From Macrococcus sp. DPC7161 (GTDB taxonomy: Bacteria; Bacillota; Bacilli; Staphylococcales; Staphylococcaceae), in the NCBI RefSeq assembly GCF_004117835.1, contig NZ_SDSC01000002.1, positions 248,001 through 312,000 on the forward strand: 64,000 bases of DNA, read 5' to 3'. Under the pieces are notes generated by a model. That model saw only the letters and a list, made by a program, of their open reading frames with translations, was not told the origin of the DNA and made no database searches. Shown in pieces: positions 43,829 to 55,491 of the stretch. Every line of letters begins with the position of its first letter. Position 1 is the stretch's first letter. The translations under genes were made by a program, and so were the position numbers.

Positions 43829-45949
43829 ATGAAATCAGTAGTATTAGCAGAGAAACCTTCTGTAGCACGTGATATTGCACGTGTCTTAAAATGTACCAAT
43901 AAAAAAGATGGCTATATGGAGAATAACCAATATATTGTGACTTGGGCATTGGGACATTTAGTGACTAACGCAGATCCAGAACAATACGATTCAAAATATA
44001 AAACTTGGGATATGGCACAATTACCGATTATTCCTGAACGTATGAAGACAGTGGTGATTGGCAAAACACGTAAGCAATTTAATGTTGTAAAACGATTAAT
44101 CGAACGTGAAGACGTTAAAGAAGTGATTATTGCAACGGATGCTGGACGTGAAGGAGAACTTGTTGCGCGATTAATTTTGGAAAAATGTAAAGGCAACAAA
44201 CCGATTAAACGTTTATGGATTTCTTCGGTGACGGATAAAGCGATTTTAGATGGATTCAAACATTTGAAAAATGGTAATCAGTATCAAGGGTTATATATGG
44301 CAGCACTTGCAAGAAGTGAAGCAGACTGGATTGTTGGGATTAATGCAACACGTGCATTAACAACAAAATATGCAGCGCAACTTTCAACAGGTCGCGTGCA
44401 AACACCTACTTTACAAATGGTGAAATTAAGACAAGATGAAATTAACCAATTTAAAGCGAAAGACTATTATGATGCTGTGATTACAATCAATGGTGTGAAG
44501 TTTAAATATATGCATCAAAATCGTATTTTTGATGAACAAGTGATTGATGCATTGATTGCGGATGTCAAAGGTACTAAAGCAACTGTAAGTGAATTGGTAT
44601 CAAAAGATAAGAAGAAGTTTCCTGAGAAGTTGTATGATTTAACTTCACTGCAACAAGAAGCTTATAAACGATTTAAATATTCAGCAAAAGAAACATTAAA
44701 CACGATGCAAAGTCTGTATGAAACACATAAGTTGGTGACTTATCCAAGAACGGATTCTAATTATTTAACAGATGACATGGTTGGTGGATTAAAAGAACGT
44801 GTCGCTGCTTTAAGTGGTACAGAATATAAGCCTTTTGTCGTGCAATTAATGAAACAGCCTATTAAAGGGAATAAGCATTTTGTTGATAATAGTAAAGTGA
44901 GTGACCACCATGCGATTGTACCTACTGAGACGAAAGTGCGTTTAGACGTATTGGGTGCACGTGAGAAAAATATTTATATGTTAATCGCAGAACGCTTTTT
45001 AAGTGTGTTAATGCCTGTTTATCAATATAAAGAAGAACGTGTCATATTGAATGTTGGTGATCATCAATTCCAAACAACATACGAAATGCCAGTTGAAGTA
45101 GGATTCAAAGCATTATTTGGGGATGTTTCAAATAAAGCGTTGCACTTTAAAAAAGGTGAAACATACGCCTTTGATATTAAAAAAGAAACAAAGCAAACAA
45201 CACCACCGCCGTATTTCAATGAAGGAACACTTTTAAAAGCGATGGAAAACCCGAGTGCAGTATTTAAGATGGACAAATCAGATTCAAATGTATTAAAAGA
45301 AACAGGTGGTATTGGAACAGTTGCAACAAGAGCAGACATCATTGAGAAGTTATACAATTTAAATGCCATCGAGAATGTATCTGGGAATATTAAAGTGACA
45401 AACAAAGGAAAGCAGTTATTAGAACTTGCTCCTGAACGTTTGAAATCACCAGAACTTACTGCAGAATGGGAATTGAAATTGAATCAAATTGAACGTGGAA
45501 AATACAATAAACGAGCATTTATCGATGAAATGCAAAAATTTACGCGTGAAATTATTGAAGAAATTAAAGCGAGTGATGATCGATACAAACATGACAATTT
45601 AACAAGCACGAAATGTCCAACATGTGGCAAGTTTATGCTTGAAAAGAAGAATCGCAATGGTAAAATGCTCGTGTGTTCAGATCCATCATGTAATACGAAA
45701 AAGAACGTACAGCGAAAAACAAATGCACGCTGTCCTGAATGTAAGAAAAAACTTACATTACACGGTAAGGGACCGAAAGCGATGTATAGTTGTACATGTG
45801 GATTCCGTGAAACACAAGAGCAAATGGATAAACGCTTTAGCAATAAGAAGACAGGTAAAGTATCTAAAAATGAAATGAAGAAATACATGCAAAAAGAAGA
45901 ACCAATCAATAATCCTTTTGCAGATATGTTAAAAGGATTGGATTTATAA
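43829..45949 (+). CDS. topB: DNA topoisomerase III
   Basis: A 706-residue type IA topoisomerase that passes single strands to unlink replicated or recombining DNA. The Toprim domain opens KSVVLAEKPSVARDIARVL and has the metal-site DAGREGE (about 108-114). The active-site tyrosine is Tyr305 in TYPRTDSNYL. Two cysteine motifs lie at the C-terminus (CPTCGK...C.DPSC and CPECKKK...CTCG). The ATG follows AAAGGAGG. A strong terminator follows. The topB position near the S10 cluster is conserved in the Staphylococcaceae. Confidence 0.95.
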   Translation: MKSVVLAEKPSVARDIARVLKCTNKKDGYMENNQYIVTWALGHLVTNADPEQYDSKYKTWDMAQLPIIPERMKTVVIGKTRKQFNVVKRLIEREDVKEVIIATDAGREGELVARLILEKCKGNKPIKRLWISSVTDKAILDGFKHLKNGNQYQGLYMAALARSEADWIVGINATRALTTKYAAQLSTGRVQTPTLQMVKLRQDEINQFKAKDYYDAVITINGVKFKYMHQNRIFDEQVIDALIADVKGTKATVSELVSKDKKKFPEKLYDLTSLQQEAYKRFKYSAKETLNTMQSLYETHKLVTYPRTDSNYLTDDMVGGLKERVAALSGTEYKPFVVQLMKQPIKGNKHFVDNSKVSDHHAIVPTETKVRLDVLGAREKNIYMLIAERFLSVLMPVYQYKEERVILNVGDHQFQTTYEMPVEVGFKALFGDVSNKALHFKKGETYAFDIKKETKQTTPPPYFNEGTLLKAMENPSAVFKMDKSDSNVLKETGGIGTVATRADIIEKLYNLNAIENVSGNIKVTNKGKQLLELAPERLKSPELTAEWELKLNQIERGKYNKRAFIDEMQKFTREIIEEIKASDDRYKHDNLTSTKCPTCGKFMLEKKNRNGKMLVCSDPSCNTKKNVQRKTNARCPECKKKLTLHGKGPKAMYSCTCGFRETQEQMDKRFSNKKTGKVSKNEMKKYMQKEEPINNPFADMLKGLDL

Positions 45950-45959
45950 AAAGTTTTCG

Positions 45960-45991
45960 GTGACTTACTTTCTATGTAAGTCACTTTTTTG
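45960..45991 (+). terminator. Terminator after topB
   Basis: GTGACTTAC (45960-45968) pairs with GTAAGTCAC (45976-45984), followed by six T. Confidence 0.88.
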
Positions 45992-46067
45992 TTATAAGAA
46001 AGCATTAGAAAACGCATACAAATCAATTGTGATTTGTTAAAATATAGTATGAAAAGGAGGTTTTAAT

Positions 46068-47585
46068 ATGGATGATTTTAAGAAAAAATTGAATTTAAAA
46101 CCGATATGGATTGTATTAAGTTTTGCAGTGTTAATTGGTATTATTTTATTACCGACACCAGCAGGATTACCTGTAATGGGAAAAGTGGCACTTGCTATAT
46201 TGGCTTTTGCAGTTATTATGTGGGTGACAGAAGCAGTAAGTTATCCTGTATCTTCTACGGTAATACTAGCGCTAATTATTTTGTTATTAGGATTTAGTCC
46301 AATACAAAAATTAGGACCAACGATGGGAAATCCAATGGTGGCAGGAAAACCATTGGCAGAAGATGCACTGTTTGGGACTCAAAATGCATTAAAGATAGCG
46401 TTTAGTGGTTTTTCTAGCTCTGCTGTAGCATTGGTTGCAGCGGCGTTATTCTTAGCAACAGCAATGCAAGTAACGAATCTACATAAAAGGTTGGCGTTAT
46501 TAGTTTTGTCGATAGTTGGAAACAAAACAAATGCTGTTGTAATGGGTACCATTGTTGTTTCGATTATATTGGCATTCTTTGTACCGTCTGCAACAGCTCG
46601 TGCTGGAGCGGTTGTACCAATTTTGTTAGGGATGATCACTGCATTTGGTGCAAAAAAAGAATCAAGACTTGCAGCGTTGTTAGTAATTACTTCTGTTCAA
46701 GCAGTCTCAATATGGAATGTTGGTATAAAAACTGCAGCAGCTCAAAACATGGTAGCCATGGGCTTTATTAATAAGACGTTTAATAAAGATGTTTCGTGGA
46801 GTGAGTGGTTGATGTACGCTGGTCCATGGGCTGTTATTATGTCTGTTGTCTTATATTTTGTAATGATTTTTGCGATTAAACCTGAGACAAAAGAAATTGA
46901 TGGGGGTCGCGAATTAATTAAGGAACAACTTAAAGAACTTGGACCTGTTAAACCAGCAGAGTGGCGATTAATCGCTATATCAGTGATGTTGTTATTCTTT
47001 TGGGCAACTGAAGCGAAGTTACATCCAATAGATTCTTCTTCAATTACGCTTGTCGCTTTAGCGATTATGTTAATGCCTAAAGTTGGTGTGTTTACTTGGA
47101 GTGATGTAGAAAAGTTAATTCCTTGGGGCACAATTATCGTTTTTGCAATAGGTATATCATTAGGTAATGTATTGCTTCAAACAACAGCGGCACAATGGCT
47201 AAGTGATAAGACTTTTGGATTGATGGGATTAGATAGTATGCCGCTACTTGCAACAATTGCTTTGATTACGTTATTTAATATATTAATCCACTTAGGATTT
47301 GCCTCAGCGACAAGTTTGGCGAGTGCATTGATTCCGGTATTCATTGCATTAACTGCTACTTTAGGATTAAAGGAGAATGCAATTGGTTTTGTATTGATCC
47401 AACAATTTGTTATTAGTTTTGGTTTCTTGTTGCCGGTATCAGCACCGCAAAACATGTTGGCATATGGTACAGGAACATTTACAGTAAAAGATTTCTTAAA
47501 AGCAGGCATTCCATTAACAATTATTGGATATTTATTGATTTTACTTTTCAGTGCAACATATTGGAAATGGATTGGGCTTTTATAA
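46068..47585 (+). CDS. SLC13/DASS-family sodium:anion symporter
   Basis: A 505-residue DASS (SLC13) transporter with about 12 membrane segments. Family features are the P-loop-like NPMVAGK region, PSATARAGAVVPI (about 169-181) and the C-terminal FLLPVSAPQNMLAYGTGTFTVKDFLKAG segment with a substrate and sodium-binding SAPQN motif. Known members carry di- or tricarboxylates such as malate, succinate or citrate; S. aureus SdcS is an example, but this protein is not obviously its direct orthologue. The ATG follows AAAGGAGG. Confidence 0.85.
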   Translation: MDDFKKKLNLKPIWIVLSFAVLIGIILLPTPAGLPVMGKVALAILAFAVIMWVTEAVSYPVSSTVILALIILLLGFSPIQKLGPTMGNPMVAGKPLAEDALFGTQNALKIAFSGFSSSAVALVAAALFLATAMQVTNLHKRLALLVLSIVGNKTNAVVMGTIVVSIILAFFVPSATARAGAVVPILLGMITAFGAKKESRLAALLVITSVQAVSIWNVGIKTAAAQNMVAMGFINKTFNKDVSWSEWLMYAGPWAVIMSVVLYFVMIFAIKPETKEIDGGRELIKEQLKELGPVKPAEWRLIAISVMLLFFWATEAKLHPIDSSSITLVALAIMLMPKVGVFTWSDVEKLIPWGTIIVFAIGISLGNVLLQTTAAQWLSDKTFGLMGLDSMPLLATIALITLFNILIHLGFASATSLASALIPVFIALTATLGLKENAIGFVLIQQFVISFGFLLPVSAPQNMLAYGTGTFTVKDFLKAGIPLTIIGYLLILLFSATYWKWIGLL

Positions 47586-47597
47586 ATAATAGAAAAT

Positions 47598-47634
47598 AAT
47601 GCACGGGAGCGAATAGCTTACCGTGCATTTTTAA
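47598..47634 (+). terminator. Terminator after the anion symporter gene
   Basis: AATGCACGG (47598-47606) pairs with CCGTGCATT (47621-47629), followed by TTT.AATA. Loop 14 nt. Confidence 0.8.
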
Positions 47635-47674
47635 TATACGAACAAAAATCCAAAAGTAAAACGCATACATTTCT

Positions 47675-47689
47675 ATTTACCGAACAATT
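47675..47689 (+). promoter_or_regulatory. PurR-box-like sequence upstream of pbuG
   Basis: ATTTACCGAACAATT contains the CCGAAC half of the Firmicute PurBox (AWWWCCGAACWWT). A weaker copy, TACGAACAAAAAT, begins at 47637. PurR regulates purine transport genes in bacilli and staphylococci, so binding here is plausible. The inverted second half is not convincing. Confidence 0.5.
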
Positions 47690-47775
47690 CAATGAATTTT
47701 TATTAAATTGTATTGATTTTTATTGCTTAAATGATTAGACTATACGAGTATTAAATTAACTTAAGGAAGTGCGGT

Positions 47776-49110
47776 ATGAAAAAGTATTTTCAATTTGATG
47801 AACTGGGAACAAATTATAAGCGCGAAATATTAGGTGGTTTAACTACGTTCCTTTCAATGGCGTATATTTTAGCGGTAAATCCTGCGATGCTTTCATTAGC
47901 GGGTGTTAAAGGTGTTCCTGATAGTATGCGTATGGATTCAGGTGCGGTATTTGTTGCTACGATTTTAGCATCTATCGTTGGTTGTTTATTTATGGGTCTT
48001 ATTGCGAATTATCCAATCGCTTTAGCACCTGGTATGGGCTTGAATGCCTTCTTTGCATTTACGGTTGTTTTACAAATGGGTATTCCTTGGCAAACAGGTT
48101 TAACTGGTGTTTTATTCTCAGGTATTTTCTTTGCAATGCTAACTATGACAGGTTTGCGTGAAACGATTATTAACGCGATTCCATTTGAATTAAAGATGGC
48201 CGTTTCAGCGGGTATTGGTTTATTCATTACTTTCGTTGGTTTAAAAGGTGCGGGTATTGTTACAGCAAACCCTGCAACGCTTGTTTCTTTAGGAAACTTA
48301 CATGATCCACATGTATTATTAGCGATTTTCGGTATTTTATTGGTTGTTATTTTAATGGCGAAACAAGTACCAGGTAGTATCTTTATTGGTATGGTTATTA
48401 CGGCGATTTTAGGTATGGTGTTTGGATTGATTGATGCACCGAAACAAGTAATTGGTGCAGTACCAAGTATTGAACCTACTTTTGGTAAAGCATTTGAAGC
48501 ATTCGCACATCCTGAAACTTTATTCAACTTTAAATTCTTAGCGGTTGTATTAACGTTCTTATTTATTGATTTCTTTGATACAGCAGGTACATTAGTTGCA
48601 GTTGCAACGCAAGCGAATTTAGTGAAAGACAATAAATTGCCACGTGCAGGTCGTTCGTTATTTGCGGATTCATTAGCGACAATTACAGGAGCAATCTTTG
48701 GTACGTCAACAACAACATCTTATATTGAATCTTCTGCGGGTGTAGCAGTTGGTGCAAGAACAGGATTTGCAAGTGTTGTTACGGCAATTTGCTTTGCGTT
48801 AGCATTGTTCTTCTCACCATTAATGGCAGTAGTAACGTCACAAGTTACAGCACCAGCGTTAGTCATTGTTGGTGTGTTGATGGTAGCAAACTTAAATAAA
48901 ATTGAATGGCAAAAATTCGAAGTAGCTGTACCAGCATTTTTAACAATTATTATGATGCCTTTAACATATTCGATTGCAACGGGTATCGCATGTGGTTTCA
49001 TCTTCTATCCAATCACGATGTTGATGGCAAAACGTCATAAAGAAATACATCCTATCATGTACGTAATGGCAATAATCTTTGTATTATACTTTGCGTTTGT
49101 AAAACATTAA
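47776..49110 (+). CDS. pbuG: Purine (guanine/hypoxanthine) permease, NCS2 family
   Basis: A 444-residue NCS2 (AzgA-subgroup) permease with about 14 membrane segments, opening MKKYFQFDELGTNYKREILGG as in B. subtilis PbuG. The conserved stretches LAPGMGLNAFFAFTVV (about 77-92), DFFDTAGTLVAVA (about 266-278) and STTTSYIESSAGVAVGARTGFASVV (about 313-337) define the substrate site. It imports hypoxanthine and guanine. The start follows AAGGAAG. A PurR-type box is upstream; no guanine riboswitch is visible. It ends at a perfect terminator palindrome. Confidence 0.9.
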   Translation: MKKYFQFDELGTNYKREILGGLTTFLSMAYILAVNPAMLSLAGVKGVPDSMRMDSGAVFVATILASIVGCLFMGLIANYPIALAPGMGLNAFFAFTVVLQMGIPWQTGLTGVLFSGIFFAMLTMTGLRETIINAIPFELKMAVSAGIGLFITFVGLKGAGIVTANPATLVSLGNLHDPHVLLAIFGILLVVILMAKQVPGSIFIGMVITAILGMVFGLIDAPKQVIGAVPSIEPTFGKAFEAFAHPETLFNFKFLAVVLTFLFIDFFDTAGTLVAVATQANLVKDNKLPRAGRSLFADSLATITGAIFGTSTTTSYIESSAGVAVGARTGFASVVTAICFALALFFSPLMAVVTSQVTAPALVIVGVLMVANLNKIEWQKFEVAVPAFLTIIMMPLTYSIATGIACGFIFYPITMLMAKRHKEIHPIMYVMAIIFVLYFAFVKH

Positions 49111-49143
49111 AAAATTCGTGGACAATTGTCCACGAATTTTTTT
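49109..49143. terminator. Bidirectional terminator, perfect palindrome
   Basis: A perfect 30-bp palindrome, 49111-49140, with half AAAATTCGTGGACAA and central AATT, and T runs on both strands. It ends pbuG and the leftward small membrane gene. Confidence 0.9.
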
Positions 49144-49549
49144 ATCTTCTATTATATTGTGATGAATCGTTTACTGTTTCTCTTCGCTCATAAGGATTGT
49201 ATTTTGTCGTGTTACCGACATGTGCGCGCGTATTAATTACGATGTAAACAAAGACAATCATTAATAATGTTAAGACACAATGTAAGAACCATCCTAGGAA
49301 TGGGATGAAACTTAATGCACTGAACAAAATACCGAGCGATGGAATAAACAACATTGATTTAGCTTCGTTGTATTTATCTAACATTAATATAATCACGATT
49401 GCACTGTATACTAAAATATTTGTAGCTAGCGGTGCCCATCCAGTACTTAAAATATAACTTCCACCAAGGAATGGGATAGCAAAGAATATTTCTCTTAATA
49501 ATTGGAAAACGCCAAGAGCGATTAATATAATTTTGATAGGGTTTCTCAT
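49142..49549 (-). CDS. Small membrane protein
   Basis: A 135-residue protein with four hydrophobic segments (about 5-25, 32-52, 65-82 and 88-115) and a polar C-terminal tail (NTTKYNPYERRETVNDSSQYNRR). The ATG at 49549 follows GGAGGAGAT; an upstream codon at 49603 adds residues without a ribosome binding site. It is convergent with pbuG and divergent from the S10 operon. Function unknown. Confidence 0.65.
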   Translation of the reverse strand: MRNPIKIILIALGVFQLLREIFFAIPFLGGSYILSTGWAPLATNILVYSAIVIILMLDKYNEAKSMLFIPSLGILFSALSFIPFLGWFLHCVLTLLMIVFVYIVINTRAHVGNTTKYNPYERRETVNDSSQYNRR

Positions 49550-49781
49550 TTTAATCTCCTCCAAATAAGTTATGGTTGTATTATATATGGTATATATCCT
49601 CAATGCACGGGTTTAGACACCGGTAAAATACAGGTCAGCAATAAAAATCAAAATAAACTCTATTATATAGAAGAAAGTCAGTTGTCAAAGTCAATATTTA
49701 TCAAAAGAGAACACACTTCTACTAAAAAACCATACATCCTAAATAAAAGTGAAAAATTTTACAAAAAATTTCTCAAATCTA

Positions 49782-49810
49782 TTGATTAATCGCCAATTAT
49801 CATGTAATAT
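49782..49810 (+). promoter_or_regulatory. S10 operon promoter
   Basis: TTGATT (49782-49787), a 17-bp spacer and TAATAT (49805-49810). Transcription would start near 49817, giving a leader of about 130 nt. The rest of the gap from 49550 (to 49781) is AT-rich and presumably holds the promoter of the leftward membrane gene; I see no further feature there. Confidence 0.6.
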
Positions 49811-49816
49811 ATTTTC

Positions 49817-50256
<440 letters not shown>

Positions 50257-50282
50257 TTAAAAAGTAGGAGGTGCGACTTTCG

Positions 50283-50945
50283 ATGACCAAAGGAATCTTA
50301 GGAAGAAAAGTTGGAATGACACAAGTTTTCGCTGAAAACGGTGAATTAATTCCAGTAACAGTAGTAGAAGCAGCACAAAACGTAGTATTACAAAAGAAAA
50401 CTGAAGAGGTTGATGGTTACTCAGCAATCCAAATCGGTTTTGAAGACAAACAAGCTTACAAAGCAACTCGTAAATCTAACAAATTTGCAACGAAACCAGC
50501 TGAAGGCCATGCTAAAAAAGCAGGTACAGCACCTAAGCGCTTCGTTCGTGAGTTCAGAAACGTAGACGTTGAAGCTTACGAAGTAGGTCAAGAAGTCACT
50601 GTGGATGCATTCCAAACAGGTGACATTGTTGACGTGACAGGAGTTTCTAAAGGTAAAGGTTTCCAAGGTGCAATTAAACGCCACGGACAGTCACGTGGAC
50701 CAATGAGTCACGGTTCTCGTTACCACAGACGCCCAGGTTCAATGGGTATGGCATCTGACGCTTCTAAAGTATTTAAAGGTAAAGCATTACCAGGCCGTAT
50801 GGGCGGTAATACTGTTACTATGCAAAACTTAGAAATCGTTAAAGTTGATGTAGAAAACAACGTTATCTTAGTAAAAGGTAATGTACCAGGACCTAAAAAA
50901 GGTTTAGTAAAAATTCAAACTTCAATCAAAAAAGGTAATAAATAG
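50283..50945 (+). CDS. rplC: 50S ribosomal protein L3
   Basis: A 220-residue L3, opening [16 protein letters not shown], with the long extension [27 protein letters not shown] that reaches the peptidyl-transferase centre and carries the glutamine often methylated by PrmB-type enzymes in other bacteria. I start it at the ATG at 50283, nine bases behind GGAGGTG, rather than at an upstream in-frame codon. Binds 23S rRNA early in 50S assembly. Confidence 0.97.
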   Translation: MTKGILGRKVGMTQVFAENGELIPVTVVEAAQNVVLQKKTEEVDGYSAIQIGFEDKQAYKATRKSNKFATKPAEGHAKKAGTAPKRFVREFRNVDVEAYEVGQEVTVDAFQTGDIVDVTGVSKGKGFQGAIKRHGQSRGPMSHGSRYHRRPGSMGMASDASKVFKGKALPGRMGGNTVTMQNLEIVKVDVENNVILVKGNVPGPKKGLVKIQTSIKKGNK

Positions 50946-50971
50946 TAGCTGCGAAAGGAGGAAATAACATA

Positions 50972-51595
50972 ATGGCTAATTATGATGTATTAAAAGTAGA
51001 TGGAACTAAAGCAGGTTCAATCGAATTAAACGATAACGTATTTGGTATCGAACCAAATCAACATGTATTATTTGAAGCAATTAACTTACAAAGAGCTTCT
51101 ATGCGTCAAGGTACACACGCAGTTAAAAATCGTTCAGCAGTGAGCGGTGGCGGACGTAAACCTTGGAAACAAAAAGGTACAGGCCGTGCGCGTCAAGGTA
51201 CAATCCGTGCGCCACAATGGCGTGGTGGTGGTATTGTATTCGGACCAACACCAAGAAGTTACTCTTACAAAATGCCTAAGAAAATGCGCCGTTTAGCTTT
51301 ACGCTCAGCATTATCAGCTAAAGTTAAAGAAGATGCATTATCAGTATTAGAAAGCTTAACTTTCGAAGCTCCAAAAACAAAAGAATTCAAAGCAATGACA
51401 ACAACTTTAAACTTACCAAGAAAAGTATTGTTCATCATCGCTGAAGAAGATGTAAACGTAGCTTTATCAGCACGTAACATCCCTGGTGTTACTGTAATCA
51501 CAGCAACTGGTTTAAACGTATTAGACATCGTTCATGCGAACCAAGTTGTTATGACTAAAGCAGCAGTTGAAAAAGTAGAGGAGGTGCTTGGTTAA
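50972..51595 (+). CDS. rplD: 50S ribosomal protein L4
   Basis: A 207-residue L4 with the extended loop [28 protein letters not shown] (about 64-91) lining the exit tunnel, where macrolide-resistance changes occur; the loop is wild-type in length. L4 is the likely repressor acting at the operon leader. The ATG follows AAAGGAGG. Its stop shares one base with rplW. Confidence 0.97.
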   Translation: MANYDVLKVDGTKAGSIELNDNVFGIEPNQHVLFEAINLQRASMRQGTHAVKNRSAVSGGGRKPWKQKGTGRARQGTIRAPQWRGGGIVFGPTPRSYSYKMPKKMRRLALRSALSAKVKEDALSVLESLTFEAPKTKEFKAMTTTLNLPRKVLFIIAEEDVNVALSARNIPGVTVITATGLNVLDIVHANQVVMTKAAVEKVEEVLG

Positions 51596-51870
51596 TGGAA
51601 AATCGCGATATTATTAAGCGCCCCGTGATCACTGAGCGTTCATCTGAACAAATGGCACAAGATAAATACACTTTTGATGTAGATACTCGTGCTAACAAAA
51701 CACAAATCAAAATTGCAATTGAAGAAATCTTCAATGTAAAAGTTGATAAAGTAAACGTAATGAACTACAAAGCGAAAAAGAAACGCGTAGGTCGTTATAC
51801 TGGTTACACAAACAGAAGAAGAAAAGCAATCGTAACTTTAAAAGACGGTTCAATCGACTTCTTCAACTAA
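51595..51870 (+). CDS. rplW: 50S ribosomal protein L23
   Basis: A 91-residue L23 ([42 protein letters not shown]), located at the tunnel exit where trigger factor and SRP dock. The start overlaps the rplD stop by one base (TAATG) and follows GAGGTG inside rplD. rplB starts 40 bp downstream. Confidence 0.97.
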   Translation: MENRDIIKRPVITERSSEQMAQDKYTFDVDTRANKTQIKIAIEEIFNVKVDKVNVMNYKAKKKRVGRYTGYTNRRRKAIVTLKDGSIDFFN

Positions 51871-51910
51871 AATAAAAAAATTCATTTTCCATTAAGGAGG
51901 AAAAACGACA

Positions 51911-52741
51911 ATGGCAATTAAACATTATAAGCCAATTACAAACGGTCGTCGTAATATGACAGGTTCAGATTTCGCTGAAATTACGTCAACGTCACCTGAA
52001 AAGTCATTACTTGAGCCCCTTCCGAGAAAAGCTGGGCGTAACAACCAAGGTAAATTGACTGTACGTCACAGAGGTGGCGGTCACAAACGTCAATACCGTG
52101 TAATTGATTTCAAACGTAACAAAGATGGTATTCCAGCGAAAGTATCTACAATTGAGTACGATCCAAACCGCTCAGCGAATATCGCATTAGTAACATACTT
52201 AGATGGTGAGAAAAAATACATCATCGCACCTAAAGGATTAGTTGTTGGACAAGAGATCATGAATGGTCCTGAAGCTGACATCAAAGTTGGTAATGCATTA
52301 CCATTAGCTAACATTCCAGTAGGTACAGTAATTCACAACATCGAATTAAAACCTGGTAAAGGTGGACAATTAGTACGTTCTGCAGGTGCTTCAGCGCAAG
52401 TACTTGGTAAAGAAGGTAAATACGTATTAGTTCGTTTAAAATCAGGCGAAGTTCGTATGATTTTAGCAACTTGCCGTGCTACAATCGGTTCAGTTGGTAA
52501 CGAACAACATGAGTTAATTAACATCGGTAAAGCCGGTCGTTCAAGATGGATGGGTAAACGCCCAACAGTTCGTGGTTCTGTAATGAACCCTAACGATCAC
52601 CCACACGGTGGTGGTGAAGGACGTACTTCAATCGGTCGTAAATCACCAATGTCTCCATGGGGTAAACCAACTCTTGGTAAGAAAACTCGTAAAAAGAAAA
52701 ACCGTTCAAACAAACTTATCGTTCGTGGACGTAAGAAATAA
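51911..52741 (+). CDS. rplB: 50S ribosomal protein L2
   Basis: A 276-residue L2, the most conserved of the 50S proteins, with the peptidyl-transferase-linked [33 protein letters not shown]-terminal segment including the key His in [15 protein letters not shown]. The ATG follows AAGGAGG. A strong hairpin follows in the gap to rpsS. Confidence 0.97.
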   Translation: MAIKHYKPITNGRRNMTGSDFAEITSTSPEKSLLEPLPRKAGRNNQGKLTVRHRGGGHKRQYRVIDFKRNKDGIPAKVSTIEYDPNRSANIALVTYLDGEKKYIIAPKGLVVGQEIMNGPEADIKVGNALPLANIPVGTVIHNIELKPGKGGQLVRSAGASAQVLGKEGKYVLVRLKSGEVRMILATCRATIGSVGNEQHELINIGKAGRSRWMGKRPTVRGSVMNPNDHPHGGGEGRTSIGRKSPMSPWGKPTLGKKTRKKKNRSNKLIVRGRKK

Positions 52742-52752
52742 TATAATTAACT

Positions 52753-52785
52753 TGCAGGTTGCGGCTTAGGCCGCAATGCTCTGCA
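52753..52785 (+). other. GC-rich hairpin between rplB and rpsS
   Basis: TGCAG (52753-52757) and CTGCA (52781-52785) close an outer stem; TTGCGGC (52759-52765) and GCCGCAA (52770-52776) form a perfect inner stem with loop TTAG. No T run follows, so it is not a terminator. It is the only structured segment in this stretch and the gap, 64 bp, is the largest between the S10-operon genes. A role in mRNA processing or stability is possible. Confidence 0.7.
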
Positions 52786-52805
52786 TGGAAGAGGGAGGCG
52801 CCATA

Positions 52806-53084
52806 ATGGCTCGTAGTCTTAAAAAAGGACCTTTCGTTGATGATCACTTAATGAAAAAAGTTGAAGCAATGGACGAAAGCGGTAAAAAATCAGTAATCAA
52901 AACTTGGTCACGTCGCTCTACAATTTTCCCGAATTTCATCGGACACACTATCGCAGTATATGATGGACGTAAACACGTACCTGTATATGTAACTGAAGAT
53001 ATGGTTGGACATAAATTAGGTGAATTCGCACCAACACGTACTTACAAAGGTCACGGTGCAGACGACAAGAAAACTAAACGCTAA
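52806..53084 (+). CDS. rpsS: 30S ribosomal protein S19
   Basis: A 92-residue S19 ([19 protein letters not shown], with [27 protein letters not shown]), a head protein that contacts S13. I use the ATG at 52806 behind GAGGGAGG; an upstream in-frame ATG lies inside the hairpin region. Followed by rplV after 21 bp. Confidence 0.97.
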   Translation: MARSLKKGPFVDDHLMKKVEAMDESGKKSVIKTWSRRSTIFPNFIGHTIAVYDGRKHVPVYVTEDMVGHKLGEFAPTRTYKGHGADDKKTKR

Positions 53085-53105
53085 TTTCAGATAGGAGGAA
53101 GAACA

Positions 53106-53456
53106 ATGGAAGCAAAAGCGGTTGCAAGAACAATTAGAATCGCACCTCGTAAAGTGAGATTAGTTTTAGATCTTATCAGAGGTAAAGAAGTAGGAGAAGC
53201 GATTGCTATCTTAAAATTAACAAACAAAGCTTCATCACCAGTTGTTGAAAAATTATTAATGTCAGCTTTAGCTAACGCTGAGCATAACTATGACATGAAT
53301 GTTGATTCATTAATCGTTAAAGAAGCTTATGCAAACGAAGGACCAACATTAAAACGTTTCCGTCCACGTGCACAAGGTCGTGCAAGTGCGATCAACAAAC
53401 GTACAAGCCACATCACTATTGTTGTAGCTGATAAAGAAGTAAAAGAATCTAAATAA
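53106..53456 (+). CDS. rplV: 50S ribosomal protein L22
   Basis: A 116-residue L22 with the tunnel-reaching beta-hairpin near [29 protein letters not shown] (about 79-107), intact in length. Together with L4 it narrows the exit tunnel near the macrolide site. The ATG follows AGGAGG. rpsC starts 25 bp on. Confidence 0.97.
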   Translation: MEAKAVARTIRIAPRKVRLVLDLIRGKEVGEAIAILKLTNKASSPVVEKLLMSALANAEHNYDMNVDSLIVKEAYANEGPTLKRFRPRAQGRASAINKRTSHITIVVADKEVKESK

Positions 53457-53481
53457 TATATCTCGTTAAGGAGGGAATACA

Positions 53482-54135
53482 GTGGGTCAAAAAATTAATC
53501 CTATCGGACTTCGTGTCGGAATCATTCGTGACTGGGATGCGAAATGGTATGCAGAAAAAGAATTCGCAACTTTATTACACGAAGACTTAAAAGTTCGTAA
53601 ATATATCGCAGAAAACTTAAAAGACGCTTCTGTTTCTCGTGTAGAAATCGAACGCGCAGCGAACCGTGTGAATATTTCAATCCACACTGGTAAACCTGGT
53701 ATGGTTATCGGTAAAGGCGGTTCAGAAATCGAAAAATTACGTAACGCATTAAACGGTTTAACTGGTAAACGCGTACACATCAACGTTGTTGAAATCAAAA
53801 AAGTTGATATGGATGCTACATTAGTTGCTGAAAACATTGCACGTCAATTAGAAAACCGTGTTTCTTTCCGTCGTGCTCAAAAACAAGCGATCTCTCGTGC
53901 TATGAAGTTAGGTGCTAAAGGTATCAAAACTCAAGTATCAGGACGTTTAGGCGGAGCAGATATCGCTCGTGCAGAACAATATTCAGAAGGAACTGTTCCA
54001 CTTCATACATTACGTGCTGACATCGATTACGCACATGCTGAAGCAGACACTACTTACGGTAAATTAGGTGTTAAAGTATGGATCTACCGTGGAGAAGTTC
54101 TTCCTACTAAGAAGTCTAGTGAAGGAGGAAAATAA
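53482..54135 (+). CDS. rpsC: 30S ribosomal protein S3
   Basis: A 217-residue S3 with the KH domain ([23 protein letters not shown], about 70-92) and the C-terminal RNA-binding half ([21 protein letters not shown]). It forms part of the mRNA entry and helicase site. The start is GTG after AAGGAGG. Two bp separate it from rplP. Confidence 0.97.
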   Translation: MGQKINPIGLRVGIIRDWDAKWYAEKEFATLLHEDLKVRKYIAENLKDASVSRVEIERAANRVNISIHTGKPGMVIGKGGSEIEKLRNALNGLTGKRVHINVVEIKKVDMDATLVAENIARQLENRVSFRRAQKQAISRAMKLGAKGIKTQVSGRLGGADIARAEQYSEGTVPLHTLRADIDYAHAEADTTYGKLGVKVWIYRGEVLPTKKSSEGGK

Positions 54136-54137
54136 GA

Positions 54138-54774
<637 letters not shown>

Positions 54775-54796
54775 TTTTTGATAGGAGGGTTCTCTC

Positions 54797-55060
54797 GTGA
54801 GCGAAAGAAATTACCGTAAAGTATACACTGGTAAAGTTGTTTCAGATAAAATGGACAAAACAATCACAGTACTTGTTGAAACGTATAAAACTCATTCTTT
54901 ATACGGTAAACGCGTAAAGTACTCTAAAAAATACAAAGCACATGATGAAAACAATACAGCTAAAATGGGCGACATCGTACGTATTATGGAAACACGTCCT
55001 TTATCAGCTACAAAACGTTTCCGTTTAGTAGAAGTTGTAGAAGAATCAGTAATCATTTAA
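54797..55060 (+). CDS. rpsQ: 30S ribosomal protein S17
   Basis: An 87-residue S17 with the typical [23 protein letters not shown] core. The start is GTG after ATAGGAGG. It binds the 5-prime domain of 16S rRNA early in assembly. rplN follows after 30 bp. Confidence 0.97.
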   Translation: MSERNYRKVYTGKVVSDKMDKTITVLVETYKTHSLYGKRVKYSKKYKAHDENNTAKMGDIVRIMETRPLSATKRFRLVEVVEESVII

Positions 55061-55084
55061 TAACAAATTAGATAAAGGAGGTAA

Positions 55085-55459
<375 letters not shown>

Positions 55460-55491
55460 TAAAAACTTAAATTAGAGGAGGTGTCTAGCAC

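Noticed and set aside
47641-47775. Guanine riboswitch before pbuG
   Set aside because: The 135-bp gap lacks the paired loops and conserved core of the purine aptamer; a PurR-type box is the better reading.
48009-48632. 207-codon open frame on the minus strand inside pbuG
   Set aside because: It is antisense to the conserved permease, with Lys/Pro/Thr-rich composition typical of shadows; no start signal.
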